Under the pieces are notes generated by a model. It did no database searches, was not told where the DNA came from, and saw only the letters and a list, made by a program, of their open reading frames with translations. Positions 18,311-26,338 of a DNA stretch of 64,000 nucleotides are shown piece by piece. How positions within the stretch are numbered: position 1 is the stretch's first letter; each line of letters opens with the position of its first letter. This DNA comes from Bacteroidia bacterium. GTDB lineage: Bacteria > Bacteroidota > Bacteroidia > UKL13-3. Location of the stretch: positions 1 through 64,000 of the forward strand of contig JAIBAK010000008.1 in the NCBI GenBank assembly GCA_019695215.1. The letters are read 5' to 3'. The translations under genes were made by a program, and so were the position numbers.

Positions 18311-19300
18311 GTGACAACGGATAAAACACATATCGATGAGTTGATTGCCAAGTACCTGGCCGGGGAAGCACTCCCTGATGAAGCCATTGAGTTGGAAGAC
18401 TGGCGAAATGCATCGGCAGCTAACCACGATTATGTAACCGAAGCCGAAAAAACGTATCGAATTACTCACAAACTGCCCGCGCCAAAAGAGGTAGATACCT
18501 ATGCCTTGTATGCGAAAGTAAAGGCACAAATTGCTGTCCCTCCAAAACAAAATGCCCGTGTGATTCACCTGAAAAATTATTTCACCCCTTTGCGTGCCTT
18601 TGCTGCAGTTCTGATACTCGGAGTCGGGGTAATGTTTACATTGTACTTTACCCAGCATACCCATGATAATTTAAGTGTATACCAATCGGGAAACGGGGTG
18701 CTTAAGCAAAAACTTGCTGACGGAACACAGGTAGAATTAAAAGCTCATACCAAACTGGAGTTGATAGGTAGCAACAAGCGAAGGTTTCGCTTAAGCGGTG
18801 AGGCAACATTCAATGTGATTCATAACGCATCCGATCCGTTTACGATTGAGGCAGGGGGTATTCAAATTAAGGATATTGGCACCGTATTTACTGTAAAGGC
18901 AGTTTCGGGCAGCGACTCGGTACGTGTATTTGTAACCGAAGGTAGTGTGCAGATGTTGTCAGAATCCGATACTATTGAATTACATCAGCAACAGGAAGGA
19001 TTATACATTCGCCATACACATCGCTTAATTAACCTTTCAGAAAAAGGGATGAATGAAGACTTGAAGCGGGTGTTTCATTTTAGCAATACCACTTTGAAAG
19101 AGGCAATAGAAATGATAAATTCCTCTTACCCCGAAAAAATTAGCTTAACGAACAGGGAACTTGAAAAATGCTTGATTACAGTTGATTTTAACGGGCAGCC
19201 AATTGAAGTGGTGGTAACCATACTTACCGAAACATTAGGTTTGTCGTATGATAAAATACCTTCCGGGTATCGCATCAAAGGAGCAGCCTGTTTGCCATGA
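18311..19300 (+). CDS. FecR-family anti-sigma factor
   Basis: A 329-residue protein starting at GTG (18311), 4 bases after the sigma gene. The N-terminal cytoplasmic part (about residues 1-95) should bind the sigma factor; a single membrane segment (FAAVLILGVGVMFTLYF) lies at about 98-114. The periplasmic FecR domain follows (LADGTQVELKAHTKLEL, RRFRLSGEATFNV, IGTVFTVKA) at about 130-220, with a DUF4974-type C-terminal domain (NTTLKEAIEMINSSY) from about 255. In the known system a partner's STN domain contacts the periplasmic part and triggers release of sigma. Here the STN domain is on the next protein, whose ATG overlaps this gene's TGA by 4 bases. Confidence 0.92.
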   Translation: MTTDKTHIDELIAKYLAGEALPDEAIELEDWRNASAANHDYVTEAEKTYRITHKLPAPKEVDTYALYAKVKAQIAVPPKQNARVIHLKNYFTPLRAFAAVLILGVGVMFTLYFTQHTHDNLSVYQSGNGVLKQKLADGTQVELKAHTKLELIGSNKRRFRLSGEATFNVIHNASDPFTIEAGGIQIKDIGTVFTVKAVSGSDSVRVFVTEGSVQMLSESDTIELHQQQEGLYIRHTHRLINLSEKGMNEDLKRVFHFSNTTLKEAIEMINSSYPEKISLTNRELEKCLITVDFNGQPIEVVVTILTETLGLSYDKIPSGYRIKGAACLP

Positions 19301-21141
19301 AGTATTTTTTAGTTTCTTTTTTGTCTGTTATTCTTTTCTCATCACTCAGTTTTGCAACAAGTCTTCCTGCCCTGGAACGCGAAGTGAGCGTGCATGCACA
19401 AAATGAACAGGTAAAAGAAGTGCTCACATTAATGGCGCAGCAGGCAGGCATTCAGTTTTCCTACAACCCGGCCAAAGTAGCAGTAACAAATAAAGTATCA
19501 CTGTCACTGTTAAAAAAACCGGTGAGGCTGGTATTGAACATCCTTTTTAAAAATGCGGTTCAGTACAAACAAAAGGGGAATTACATCATTTTGATTGCCG
19601 CGCCCGTACCGGCTGCTAATGTGCCGGTAAAAAAAATTACCATAAGCGGATACATACATGATACACGCGGGTACAAACTGATCGATGCAAGTGTGTTCGA
19701 TAAGAAAAATCAGTTGTCAGCTGTAACTAATGTGTATGGATTTTTCAGTTTGCAAATTCCGGCTAATACCCTTCCCATTGAAGTAAGGGTGTTGAAAGAA
19801 AATTATCTGGATACTTCGGTTGTCATCCACACTTTTGAGAATACTATTGATATTATATTACAGAGGCAACCTGAAAAAATAATTCCTGCAATTCTTCCGA
19901 TAACAGAAGAGGAAAAAGCAGAAGAAAAGCTGATAAGTATTGATAGTATGCCTTTGGAACAAGCGGATACAGTTCTGCCTGCTATTGCGGGTAAGAAGAA
20001 GTTTTTGGAGCAATGGGTTTCACCACGTATCAAGGCCAACCTGCATAATATTTCGGATACCTTGTTTACACGCGTTCAGTTTTCATTTGTACCTTACCTC
20101 AGCACCAACCAACTCCTGTCAGGCAACACGGTCAATGATTTTTCTTTTAATTTACTCGGGGGGTATTCGCAGGGGATTAACAAAGCCGAGTTTGGAGCAT
20201 TAATAAATATTGATCGCGGAGATGTAAAATATTTTCAGGGAGCAGGCTTAATGAATCTGGTAGGAGGAAATGTAACGGGAGGCCAATTTGCAGGATTAAT
20301 TAATATTAACCGGCAAACACTTTCAGGCGCTCAGGGAGCAGGATTAATAAATGTCAACTTTGGTAAAGTTACTGGAGTACAAGCTGCAGGATTAATAAAT
20401 ATTACCGATACTATAAGCGGGGTACAGGCAGGAGGATTGGTAAATGTATGCCGTTATTTCAGTGGATCTCAGGTATCGGGTTTAGTTAATGCCTGTATAA
20501 AGGCTGACGGAGTGCAGGCGGCTTCGTTGTTAAACACGGCACTTACAATAAACGGATGGCAGTGCGCATCATTAGTAAATGCGGCCGGTTATGTAAAAGG
20601 CGGACAGGTTGCTTTAATCAATGTAGCTGATTCATGCAATGGGGTTCCGGTTGGATTTTTAAGTTATGTGCACCACGGATACCATAAATTGGAGATAGCC
20701 GGAGATGAAGTGTTGTGTACTCAATTGGCTTTTCGTACCGGAGTATTGAGTTTTCATAATATTTTTTTGCTCGGGGTTAATCCTTTTGTAAACGGAACCA
20801 CCATCACAGGATTTGGGTATGGACTGGGCAGTTATACCCGCATCGGTAAAAAATGGAATTTTGGCGGGGATATATATGCTCAGTCACTGGTTAAGGATTT
20901 CAATTTTAAAAACGCTCCTTTACTTACAACCGTTTTTGCTGGCTTTGAAGCCAAAGCAACTCAAAAATTCTCTATTGTGTTTGGTCCGGCTTTCAGGGCT
21001 TTATTTACGTATGCTCAGGCCACCGATTATTTGGCTGTTAATAATCAATTAGCACCTTATTCATTTACAAACCATAATTTTAACAATGGGACTAATGTAA
21101 AACTTTGGGTTGGAGGAAAAATCGGGTTCCGGTTTTTTTAA
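19297..21141 (+). CDS. STN and carboxypeptidase-regulatory-like protein with 15-residue repeats and barrel
   Basis: A 614-residue exported protein (signal peptide MKYFLVSFLSVILFSSLSF). Residues about 25-103 are an STN domain (LTLMAQQAGIQFSYNP). Residues about 113-190 are a CarboxypepD_reg-like beta-sandwich (TISGYIHDTRGYKLIDA). A linker of about 80 residues is followed by about nine tandem repeats of 14-16 residues (about 288-440) of the form GxQxAGLINxxxxxIS, then a C-terminal beta-rich region ending GGKIGFRFF, consistent with an outer-membrane barrel. STN domains normally receive signals from TonB receptors and pass them to FecR proteins. Here the domain sits on a repeat barrel rather than on the TonB receptor of the locus. 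The repeats resemble those of LA_2272-type surface proteins; function unknown. Confidence 0.8.
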   Translation: MKYFLVSFLSVILFSSLSFATSLPALEREVSVHAQNEQVKEVLTLMAQQAGIQFSYNPAKVAVTNKVSLSLLKKPVRLVLNILFKNAVQYKQKGNYIILIAAPVPAANVPVKKITISGYIHDTRGYKLIDASVFDKKNQLSAVTNVYGFFSLQIPANTLPIEVRVLKENYLDTSVVIHTFENTIDIILQRQPEKIIPAILPITEEEKAEEKLISIDSMPLEQADTVLPAIAGKKKFLEQWVSPRIKANLHNISDTLFTRVQFSFVPYLSTNQLLSGNTVNDFSFNLLGGYSQGINKAEFGALINIDRGDVKYFQGAGLMNLVGGNVTGGQFAGLININRQTLSGAQGAGLINVNFGKVTGVQAAGLINITDTISGVQAGGLVNVCRYFSGSQVSGLVNACIKADGVQAASLLNTALTINGWQCASLVNAAGYVKGGQVALINVADSCNGVPVGFLSYVHHGYHKLEIAGDEVLCTQLAFRTGVLSFHNIFLLGVNPFVNGTTITGFGYGLGSYTRIGKKWNFGGDIYAQSLVKDFNFKNAPLLTTVFAGFEAKATQKFSIVFGPAFRALFTYAQATDYLAVNNQLAPYSFTNHNFNNGTNVKLWVGGKIGFRFF

Positions 21142-21188
21142 TTTTTTTTTTGAGCACATAGGGGTAAATCTTCACCAGCTTGTCATAG

Positions 21189-21203
21189 GTGTAAATATTA
21201 CAC
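21189..21203. promoter_or_regulatory. Inverted repeat just before the repeat-protein start
   Basis: GTGTAA-ATA-TTACAC is a perfect inverted repeat ending 3 bases before the ATG at 21207. It could be an operator or an RNA hairpin covering the ribosome entry site. There is no direct evidence of function. Confidence 0.35.
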
Positions 21204-21206
21204 AAA

Positions 21207-22361
21207 ATGAAAGCAATTATACCCGTTCATCTTGCCGCTGCTGCGGTTTTTATGTTTCTTTTCTCATCTTCTTTTGCACAGGATTCTACTAAGTACAAAG
21301 GCACTATTTATACTTTTATAGTAAATAAGGTGCCCGATCATTTTCCGGCACCATTAGTAGGGTTTGTAAATGTTGCGCAGGGAAGCCAGAATGGAGCACA
21401 GATTGGATTTTTAAATCAAAATCAGAAAAATATTAGTGGAACCCAGATTGGATTTGTGAACAATACGGGTGGTTATTTCAACGGGGCACAAATCGGGTTT
21501 TCTAATCTAGTGAAAGATTCGGTTAAGGGAGGGCAAATAGGATTTGTAAATATCAGCGGAAAATATGTAAGCGGCATGCAAACTGGTTTTGTCAATCTGT
21601 GCAACGATTCGGTAGTAGGTGTGCAGGTTGGTTTTTTGAATATTCCGGCTGGCAAAATAAAAGGTGCACAGGTAGGGTTTGTAAATCTGTGCAAAGATAG
21701 TTTAACCGGAGCGCAGGTTGGCTTTGTAAACGTAGTAAAAGATTCGATGGCGGGTGCGCAAATTGGTTTTGTAAACACTGCAGCCAAAGGAATGAGAGGT
21801 GCACAGGTAGGTTTTGTGAATACCACCAACTATGGAATTGTGGGGTCACAAATAGGATTTGTAAATATTGCCGACTCCATCAGTGATGGTGTTCCGCTTG
21901 GTTTTGTTTCTATTGTGCGCAAAGGAGGTTTCAGTGCATTTGAAATAGGTACGTCAACATTATTTCCTTCAACCGTTTCGTACAAAATTGGTGTTCCTAA
22001 ATTGTACACATCGGTTATGTTCTCATTTAATCCGTCATATACCAATCAATTTGCTTACGGAGCCGGCTTGGGAACCATCATCAGGTTAAATAAAACATTC
22101 GGGTTTAATCCCGAGGCAACTATTCAAAGTTCCATTGAGCAGCATCCGCAAATGTTTACTTCCCTCACTGCGTGTTTCAGTTTGCATGTCACTTCAAAAA
22201 TTTCGCTGGTGGCAGGCCCTTTAGTTACGTGGATTCACAAAGGTTCTGTATCGGGAGAAAATTTATATAAACCGGGATACGCACTTTACGATTATTCTTA
22301 TGACCACCGCAACCGGTTAACTACCGGAGCTCAGGCATCCCTACAGTTTAAGCTTAATTAA
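21207..22361 (+). CDS. LA_2272-type surface repeat protein (11 perfect 15-residue repeats)
   Basis: A 384-residue exported protein with signal peptide (HLAAAAVFMFLFSSSFAQ). Residues about 66-230 are eleven repeats with an exact period of 15 residues, consensus GAQIGFVN followed by about seven variable residues often containing KDS. A twelfth degenerate copy reads GVPLGF. The C-terminal 140 residues are beta-rich and resemble the end of the preceding protein, where the sequence after the repeats begins GVPVGF. The repeats probably stack as a beta-solenoid at the cell surface or inside a barrel. The family name is from memory of annotation in Leptospira and Bacteroidota; function is unknown. 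It sits between the STN protein and the TonB receptor. Confidence 0.8.
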   Translation: MKAIIPVHLAAAAVFMFLFSSSFAQDSTKYKGTIYTFIVNKVPDHFPAPLVGFVNVAQGSQNGAQIGFLNQNQKNISGTQIGFVNNTGGYFNGAQIGFSNLVKDSVKGGQIGFVNISGKYVSGMQTGFVNLCNDSVVGVQVGFLNIPAGKIKGAQVGFVNLCKDSLTGAQVGFVNVVKDSMAGAQIGFVNTAAKGMRGAQVGFVNTTNYGIVGSQIGFVNIADSISDGVPLGFVSIVRKGGFSAFEIGTSTLFPSTVSYKIGVPKLYTSVMFSFNPSYTNQFAYGAGLGTIIRLNKTFGFNPEATIQSSIEQHPQMFTSLTACFSLHVTSKISLVAGPLVTWIHKGSVSGENLYKPGYALYDYSYDHRNRLTTGAQASLQFKLN

Positions 22362-22432
22362 TCATTCTGTTTCCATTCACTAAATTTTTTATGCATCATT
22401 CAATTAAAACTAAATTCTATAATACCCTTATT

Positions 22433-24784
22433 ATGAAAAGGCAATTTATACTGCTTATATTGAGTGTTTTCGGGGTAATGTGTGTCTATGCGCAACCACT
22501 CACTCAAACAGTTCGCGGCAATGTGATCGATAAGATTTCTCAAAACCCCGTTCCCGGAGCTATTGTAACACTAGAAAACTCAAATCCGGTAAACGGAACC
22601 ACAACCGATATCAATGGGAAATTTATGTTAAAGAATGTTCCTGTGGGGCGACAAAGTATTAAAGTTACCTATGTGGGATACAAAGATTTTATGCTTCCAA
22701 ATATTATTGTGAACTCGGGTAAGGAGGTGGTTTTAATCATTCAGTTAGAGGAGGCCATTGTGTTAAAACGTACCATTGTTGTAAAAGCCAACCAGCAAAA
22801 AAATAAGCCTGTAAATGAAATTGCTGCAGTTAGTACGCGCACCTTTTCGGTTGAGGAAACACAAAAATTTGCAGCCGCGGTAAATGACCCTGCACGAATG
22901 GCTACTTCATTTGCCGGAGTAGTTCAGGGCGATGACGGGAGCAATTATATTTCTATTCGCGGCAACTCGCCCAATTCCATGATTTGGCGAATGGATGGAG
23001 TGGATATTCCCAACCCAAATCATTTTGCGGGGGTGGGCACTTCGGGAGGTGGCATTTCCATACTTAGTGCCCAGCTTATGAGTAATTCTGATTTTCTTAC
23101 CGGGGCGTTTACTGCCGAATATGGCAATGCACTTTCGGGAGTTTTTGATATTCGCCTGCGTAAAGGAAATAATCAAAAGAAAGAAAACACGTTTCAGGCA
23201 GGATTACTCGGGATTGACTTAGCTACCGAAGGCCCGATAAAAAAAGGTTACGAAGGTTCATATCTGATAAATTACCGTTATTCTACCTTGTCGTTGCTAA
23301 GCATGGTTGGGGTAAAAGTAGGAGCAGGGGTCACCAATTTTCAGGACCTCTCCTTTAATATTTCGCTTCCTGCAGGAAAATCGGGTGTGTTTGGTGTGTT
23401 CGGATTTGGCGGATTAAGTAGCCAGAAAATGACAGCCGAAAAAGACTCCATGAAATGGAAAGAAGATCCTTTTTACCGTTACAACAGTAAGTTTAATGCC
23501 AACACCGGAGCTGCGGGAGTAAGTTACATGCAAATGCTGAGTAAAAAAACATATATCAAATCCATACTGGCAATGTCGGGTAGCGATTACCGGGATTATG
23601 GGGAGGAATTAAATTTGAATTATGTGGCGATTCAAAAAACGGATGAACGATTTGTGAATAGCAAAATAACCTGGAGTAGTTTATTAAATTATAAAATGAA
23701 TACACGAAACAGCCTGCGCAGCGGAATTATTTTAAATTCCCTCTACTACAACCTCAGCCAGAATCACCGCAATGATTCGCTTGGGTTTATGGAAACGGAA
23801 ATTGATACCCGGGGCCAAACCCAAACGGTGCAGTTGTATTCCAACTGGAATCATAAAGCCGGTGACCGATTAACTGTGAACACCGGATTTCACACACTAC
23901 ATTTATTATTGAACGGAGCCTTCGCTATTGAGCCGCGGGCTTCCGTAAGTTATGCCGCCTCTGAAAAACGTACCATTGCTATCGGCTATGGACTGCATAG
24001 TCAGATTCAACCTTTGGGTGCATACTTTACACGCAACCCCGCAACCAATGCGGCCATGAACAAAAATCTTGGCATGAGTAAAGCTCATCACTTAGTACTT
24101 TCGCACGATATAAATGTAAGTACCCATACGCATATCAAAACCGAAGTGTACTATCAGCACCTCTTCAATATTCCGGTTTCTGCCGCAGCAGGAAGCACCC
24201 TTTCCATGATTAATGTGGTTGACGGATATGTGACCGATAAATTGGTGAATAAAGGTAAAGGGCGCAACTACGGTTTAGAATTAACTATCGAACGTTTTCT
24301 ACACAAAAACTTTTACTATCTCCTTTCTGCTTCATTGTATGATTCGCGTTATCGCACTCTTGACGGGCACTGGTTCAATACCCGTTTCAACACTGGTCGT
24401 TCAGCCTCTTTTACCGTTGGAAAAGAATGGCAGCTTTCCGAAAAACGCAAAAATAAAATCATCGGCATGAATATTAAATGTCAGTATGCAGGAGGCCTGC
24501 GTTACTCGCCAATAGATCTAAACGCATCGGTTGCTAAAGGCGAGACACAGTTTGTGGAGAGTAAAGCATATACCATTCAAAATCCGGATTATTTTCGTCT
24601 GGATGTGCGGGTAAGTATGAAACGTAATTTCAAACATTCGACCGGAACACTTGCTCTCGATATCCAAAATTCTACTAATCGTAAAAATATTGGGGGGCAA
24701 TATTACGATGTGAATACCGGGAAAGTAAAATACTGGTACCAAACTCCCCTTATCCCTGTGTTGAGTTATCGGCTGGAGTTTTAA
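22433..24784 (+). CDS. TonB-dependent receptor with CarboxypepD_reg N-terminal domain, no STN
   Basis: From ATG at 22433 (MKRQFILLILSVFGVMCVYA, a signal peptide) the protein has 783 residues. A CarboxypepD_reg-like domain lies at about residues 28-110 (VRGNVIDKISQNPVPGA, TTDINGKFMLKNVPVG). The plug follows at about 140-245 (NYISIRGNSPNSMIWRMDGV, FLTGAFTAEYGNALSGVFDI), then a barrel ending in PVLSYRLEF. It would import a ligand across the outer membrane using TonB energy; the ligand is unknown and there is no SusD partner. The receptor lacks the STN domain usual for receptors that signal to FecR; the STN domain is on the gene two places upstream. A terminator follows directly. Confidence 0.9.
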   Translation: MKRQFILLILSVFGVMCVYAQPLTQTVRGNVIDKISQNPVPGAIVTLENSNPVNGTTTDINGKFMLKNVPVGRQSIKVTYVGYKDFMLPNIIVNSGKEVVLIIQLEEAIVLKRTIVVKANQQKNKPVNEIAAVSTRTFSVEETQKFAAAVNDPARMATSFAGVVQGDDGSNYISIRGNSPNSMIWRMDGVDIPNPNHFAGVGTSGGGISILSAQLMSNSDFLTGAFTAEYGNALSGVFDIRLRKGNNQKKENTFQAGLLGIDLATEGPIKKGYEGSYLINYRYSTLSLLSMVGVKVGAGVTNFQDLSFNISLPAGKSGVFGVFGFGGLSSQKMTAEKDSMKWKEDPFYRYNSKFNANTGAAGVSYMQMLSKKTYIKSILAMSGSDYRDYGEELNLNYVAIQKTDERFVNSKITWSSLLNYKMNTRNSLRSGIILNSLYYNLSQNHRNDSLGFMETEIDTRGQTQTVQLYSNWNHKAGDRLTVNTGFHTLHLLLNGAFAIEPRASVSYAASEKRTIAIGYGLHSQIQPLGAYFTRNPATNAAMNKNLGMSKAHHLVLSHDINVSTHTHIKTEVYYQHLFNIPVSAAAGSTLSMINVVDGYVTDKLVNKGKGRNYGLELTIERFLHKNFYYLLSASLYDSRYRTLDGHWFNTRFNTGRSASFTVGKEWQLSEKRKNKIIGMNIKCQYAGGLRYSPIDLNASVAKGETQFVESKAYTIQNPDYFRLDVRVSMKRNFKHSTGTLALDIQNSTNRKNIGGQYYDVNTGKVKYWYQTPLIPVLSYRLEF

Positions 24785-24798
24785 TCTGATTAAATAGG

Positions 24799-24834
24799 TG
24801 AAAAAGCCGGGGAAGTTTTCTCCGGCTTTTTTAT
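24799..24834. terminator. Bidirectional terminator after the TonB receptor
   Basis: AAAAAGCCGG (24801-24810) pairs with CCGGCTTTTT (24822-24831); GAA/TTC inside can extend the stem. The A and T runs on either side serve both the TonB receptor gene and the convergent ferredoxin gene. Confidence 0.85.
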
Positions 24835-25055
24835 GGAGAAACGGTGATAATTTTAACCGGGCAGGCTGCTGCTGCTTTGCGGTTGCTGTCTTCTTCGTCC
24901 TCGTGAACTTTTACACTCCAGAATTTATTTTTTTCCTTCGCGCCAATCAAAACACTTTTCCCGTCTTTTTTCGACATGGCCCACCGTTGCGGAGCAAACT
25001 CCACGCAATAGTTGCATCCAATGCACTTGTCGCGTTGCTGAATGATTGTTATCAT
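24831..25055 (-). CDS. 4Fe-4S ferredoxin
   Basis: A 74-residue protein with one obvious cluster motif (CIGCNYCVEFAP, residues 12-23) and a later CPVKI, so four ligating cysteines: Cys12, Cys15, Cys18 and the Cys of CPV near residue 66. The spacing fits a monocluster 4Fe-4S ferredoxin. It is probably an electron carrier in the cytoplasm. Its ATG overlaps the TGA of the U32 peptidase gene by 4 bases, so the two are translationally coupled and it may supply electrons for the U32 protein's tRNA- or rRNA-hydroxylation reaction; that link is inference. Confidence 0.88.
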   Translation of the reverse strand: MITIIQQRDKCIGCNYCVEFAPQRWAMSKKDGKSVLIGAKEKNKFWSVKVHEDEEDSNRKAAAACPVKIITVSP

Positions 25056-26293
25056 GCCTGCGCACTCACCAATTTGTACAGCTTATCACTTTTGCGCACG
25101 GGAGTATCAAGTTTAAACGCACATTTGTCGCCCTTGCTCACTTCTTCTACGGGGCCTTTGTCGGTGTGCAGTTCGTTTACGGTAGTTTCAATAACGCCCG
25201 TTGTGGGGCCGGTGATTAAAATACTATCACCTGTTTTGAGTGTATGCGATTCAACAATAAATTCGGCCACACCAATTTTGCTAAAATAGTTATTTCCTTT
25301 GCCTATGTAAATTTTTTTCAGTTTAGCCTTCGAGCCCGATGTATCGGTCCATTCACCTAATTCCTGTCCCAGGTAATAGCCGCTCCAAAAACCCCGGTTG
25401 TACACTTCTTCCATCCGCTCTTTCCATTTCTGTGCTTTTTCCAAAGTGTAGGTGCCTTCAAAATAAGCATCCACAGCTTCGCGGTAACATTGCGTAACGG
25501 TCTTCACATATTCGGGTCCTTTGCCTCTTCCTTCAATTTTTAAAACCGACACACCCGCATCCATTACTTCGTTTAAAAAATCAATGGTGCATAAATCTTT
25601 GGCCGACATAATGTATTCATTGTCTATTTCCATTTCGTGGCCTTCTTCATTATCAATTACGGTGTATGTTCTGCGGCAGTTTTGAATGCAGGCTCCGCGG
25701 TTGGCCGATGAATTTTGCGTGTGCAAACTCAAATAGCATTTGCCCGATACCGCCATGCACAAAGCTCCGTGCACAAAAATTTCAATTTCAATCAGGCGGC
25801 CTGAGGGACCCTTTATCTGTTCCTGCTTTATGGTGTCGGTTATTTTTTTTACCTGTGTTAAGCTTAGTTCGCGGGCAAGTACAATGGTATCGGCAAACAG
25901 TGAGTAGAATTTTACCGTTTCAATATTGGTAACATTAAGCTGGGTTGAAATATGCACTTCCATGCCCACACTGCGCGCATAGGAAATCACTGCCTGATCG
26001 GAAGCAATCACTGCAGTAATGCCCGCTTCTTTGGCGCGGTTCACTAATGTTTTTACCAAGGTCAGGTCGTGGTCGTAAATAATAGTGTTTAGCGTAAGGT
26101 ATGAACGAACTCCGTGCGAAGCGCAGGTGTTTGCCACTTCTTTCAGGTCATCGGCTGTAAAATTCATAGTGGCACGGGCACGCATATTCAGTTGTTCCAC
26201 TCCAAAATAAACGGAGTCGGCACCCCCCTGAATGGCGGCCATCAGTGAGTCGAATCCACCTGCCGGTGCCATTATTTCTACTTTATGATTCAT
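25052..26293 (-). CDS. U32-family peptidase-like protein (RlhA/TrhP/YegQ type)
   Basis: From ATG at 26293 the protein has 413 residues and opens MNHKVEIMAPAGG, the normal N-terminus of the family; a longer frame from 26353 would cross the divergent gene's start. Family motifs are FDSLMAAIQGGADSVYFGV, HISTQLNVTN, FVHGALCMAVSGKCYLS and NRGACIQNCRRTY, the last carrying conserved cysteines probably involved in an Fe-S cluster. Members in E. coli (RlhA, TrhP) hydroxylate rRNA or tRNA using prephenate-derived chemistry. The neighbouring divergent gene carries chorismate mutase, which makes prephenate, an interesting match. A coupled ferredoxin gene follows. Confidence 0.9.
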   Translation of the reverse strand: MNHKVEIMAPAGGFDSLMAAIQGGADSVYFGVEQLNMRARATMNFTADDLKEVANTCASHGVRSYLTLNTIIYDHDLTLVKTLVNRAKEAGITAVIASDQAVISYARSVGMEVHISTQLNVTNIETVKFYSLFADTIVLARELSLTQVKKITDTIKQEQIKGPSGRLIEIEIFVHGALCMAVSGKCYLSLHTQNSSANRGACIQNCRRTYTVIDNEEGHEMEIDNEYIMSAKDLCTIDFLNEVMDAGVSVLKIEGRGKGPEYVKTVTQCYREAVDAYFEGTYTLEKAQKWKERMEEVYNRGFWSGYYLGQELGEWTDTSGSKAKLKKIYIGKGNNYFSKIGVAEFIVESHTLKTGDSILITGPTTGVIETTVNELHTDKGPVEEVSKGDKCAFKLDTPVRKSDKLYKLVSAQA

Positions 26294-26338
26294 TGCAGCA
26301 AAGGTACATTTTTCGATTGATTGTTGTAATTTCGGGCG

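Noticed and set aside
21473..21849. Long minus-strand open frames rich in FTKPTCAP-type units
   Set aside because: They are antisense shadows of the 15-residue repeats and have no start signal, signal peptide or known family.
21390..21890. Regular 45-base spacing that could suggest a CRISPR or tandem DNA repeat
   Set aside because: The period is coding: it follows the 15-residue protein repeat in one continuous frame and the DNA copies are not identical. No cas genes are near.
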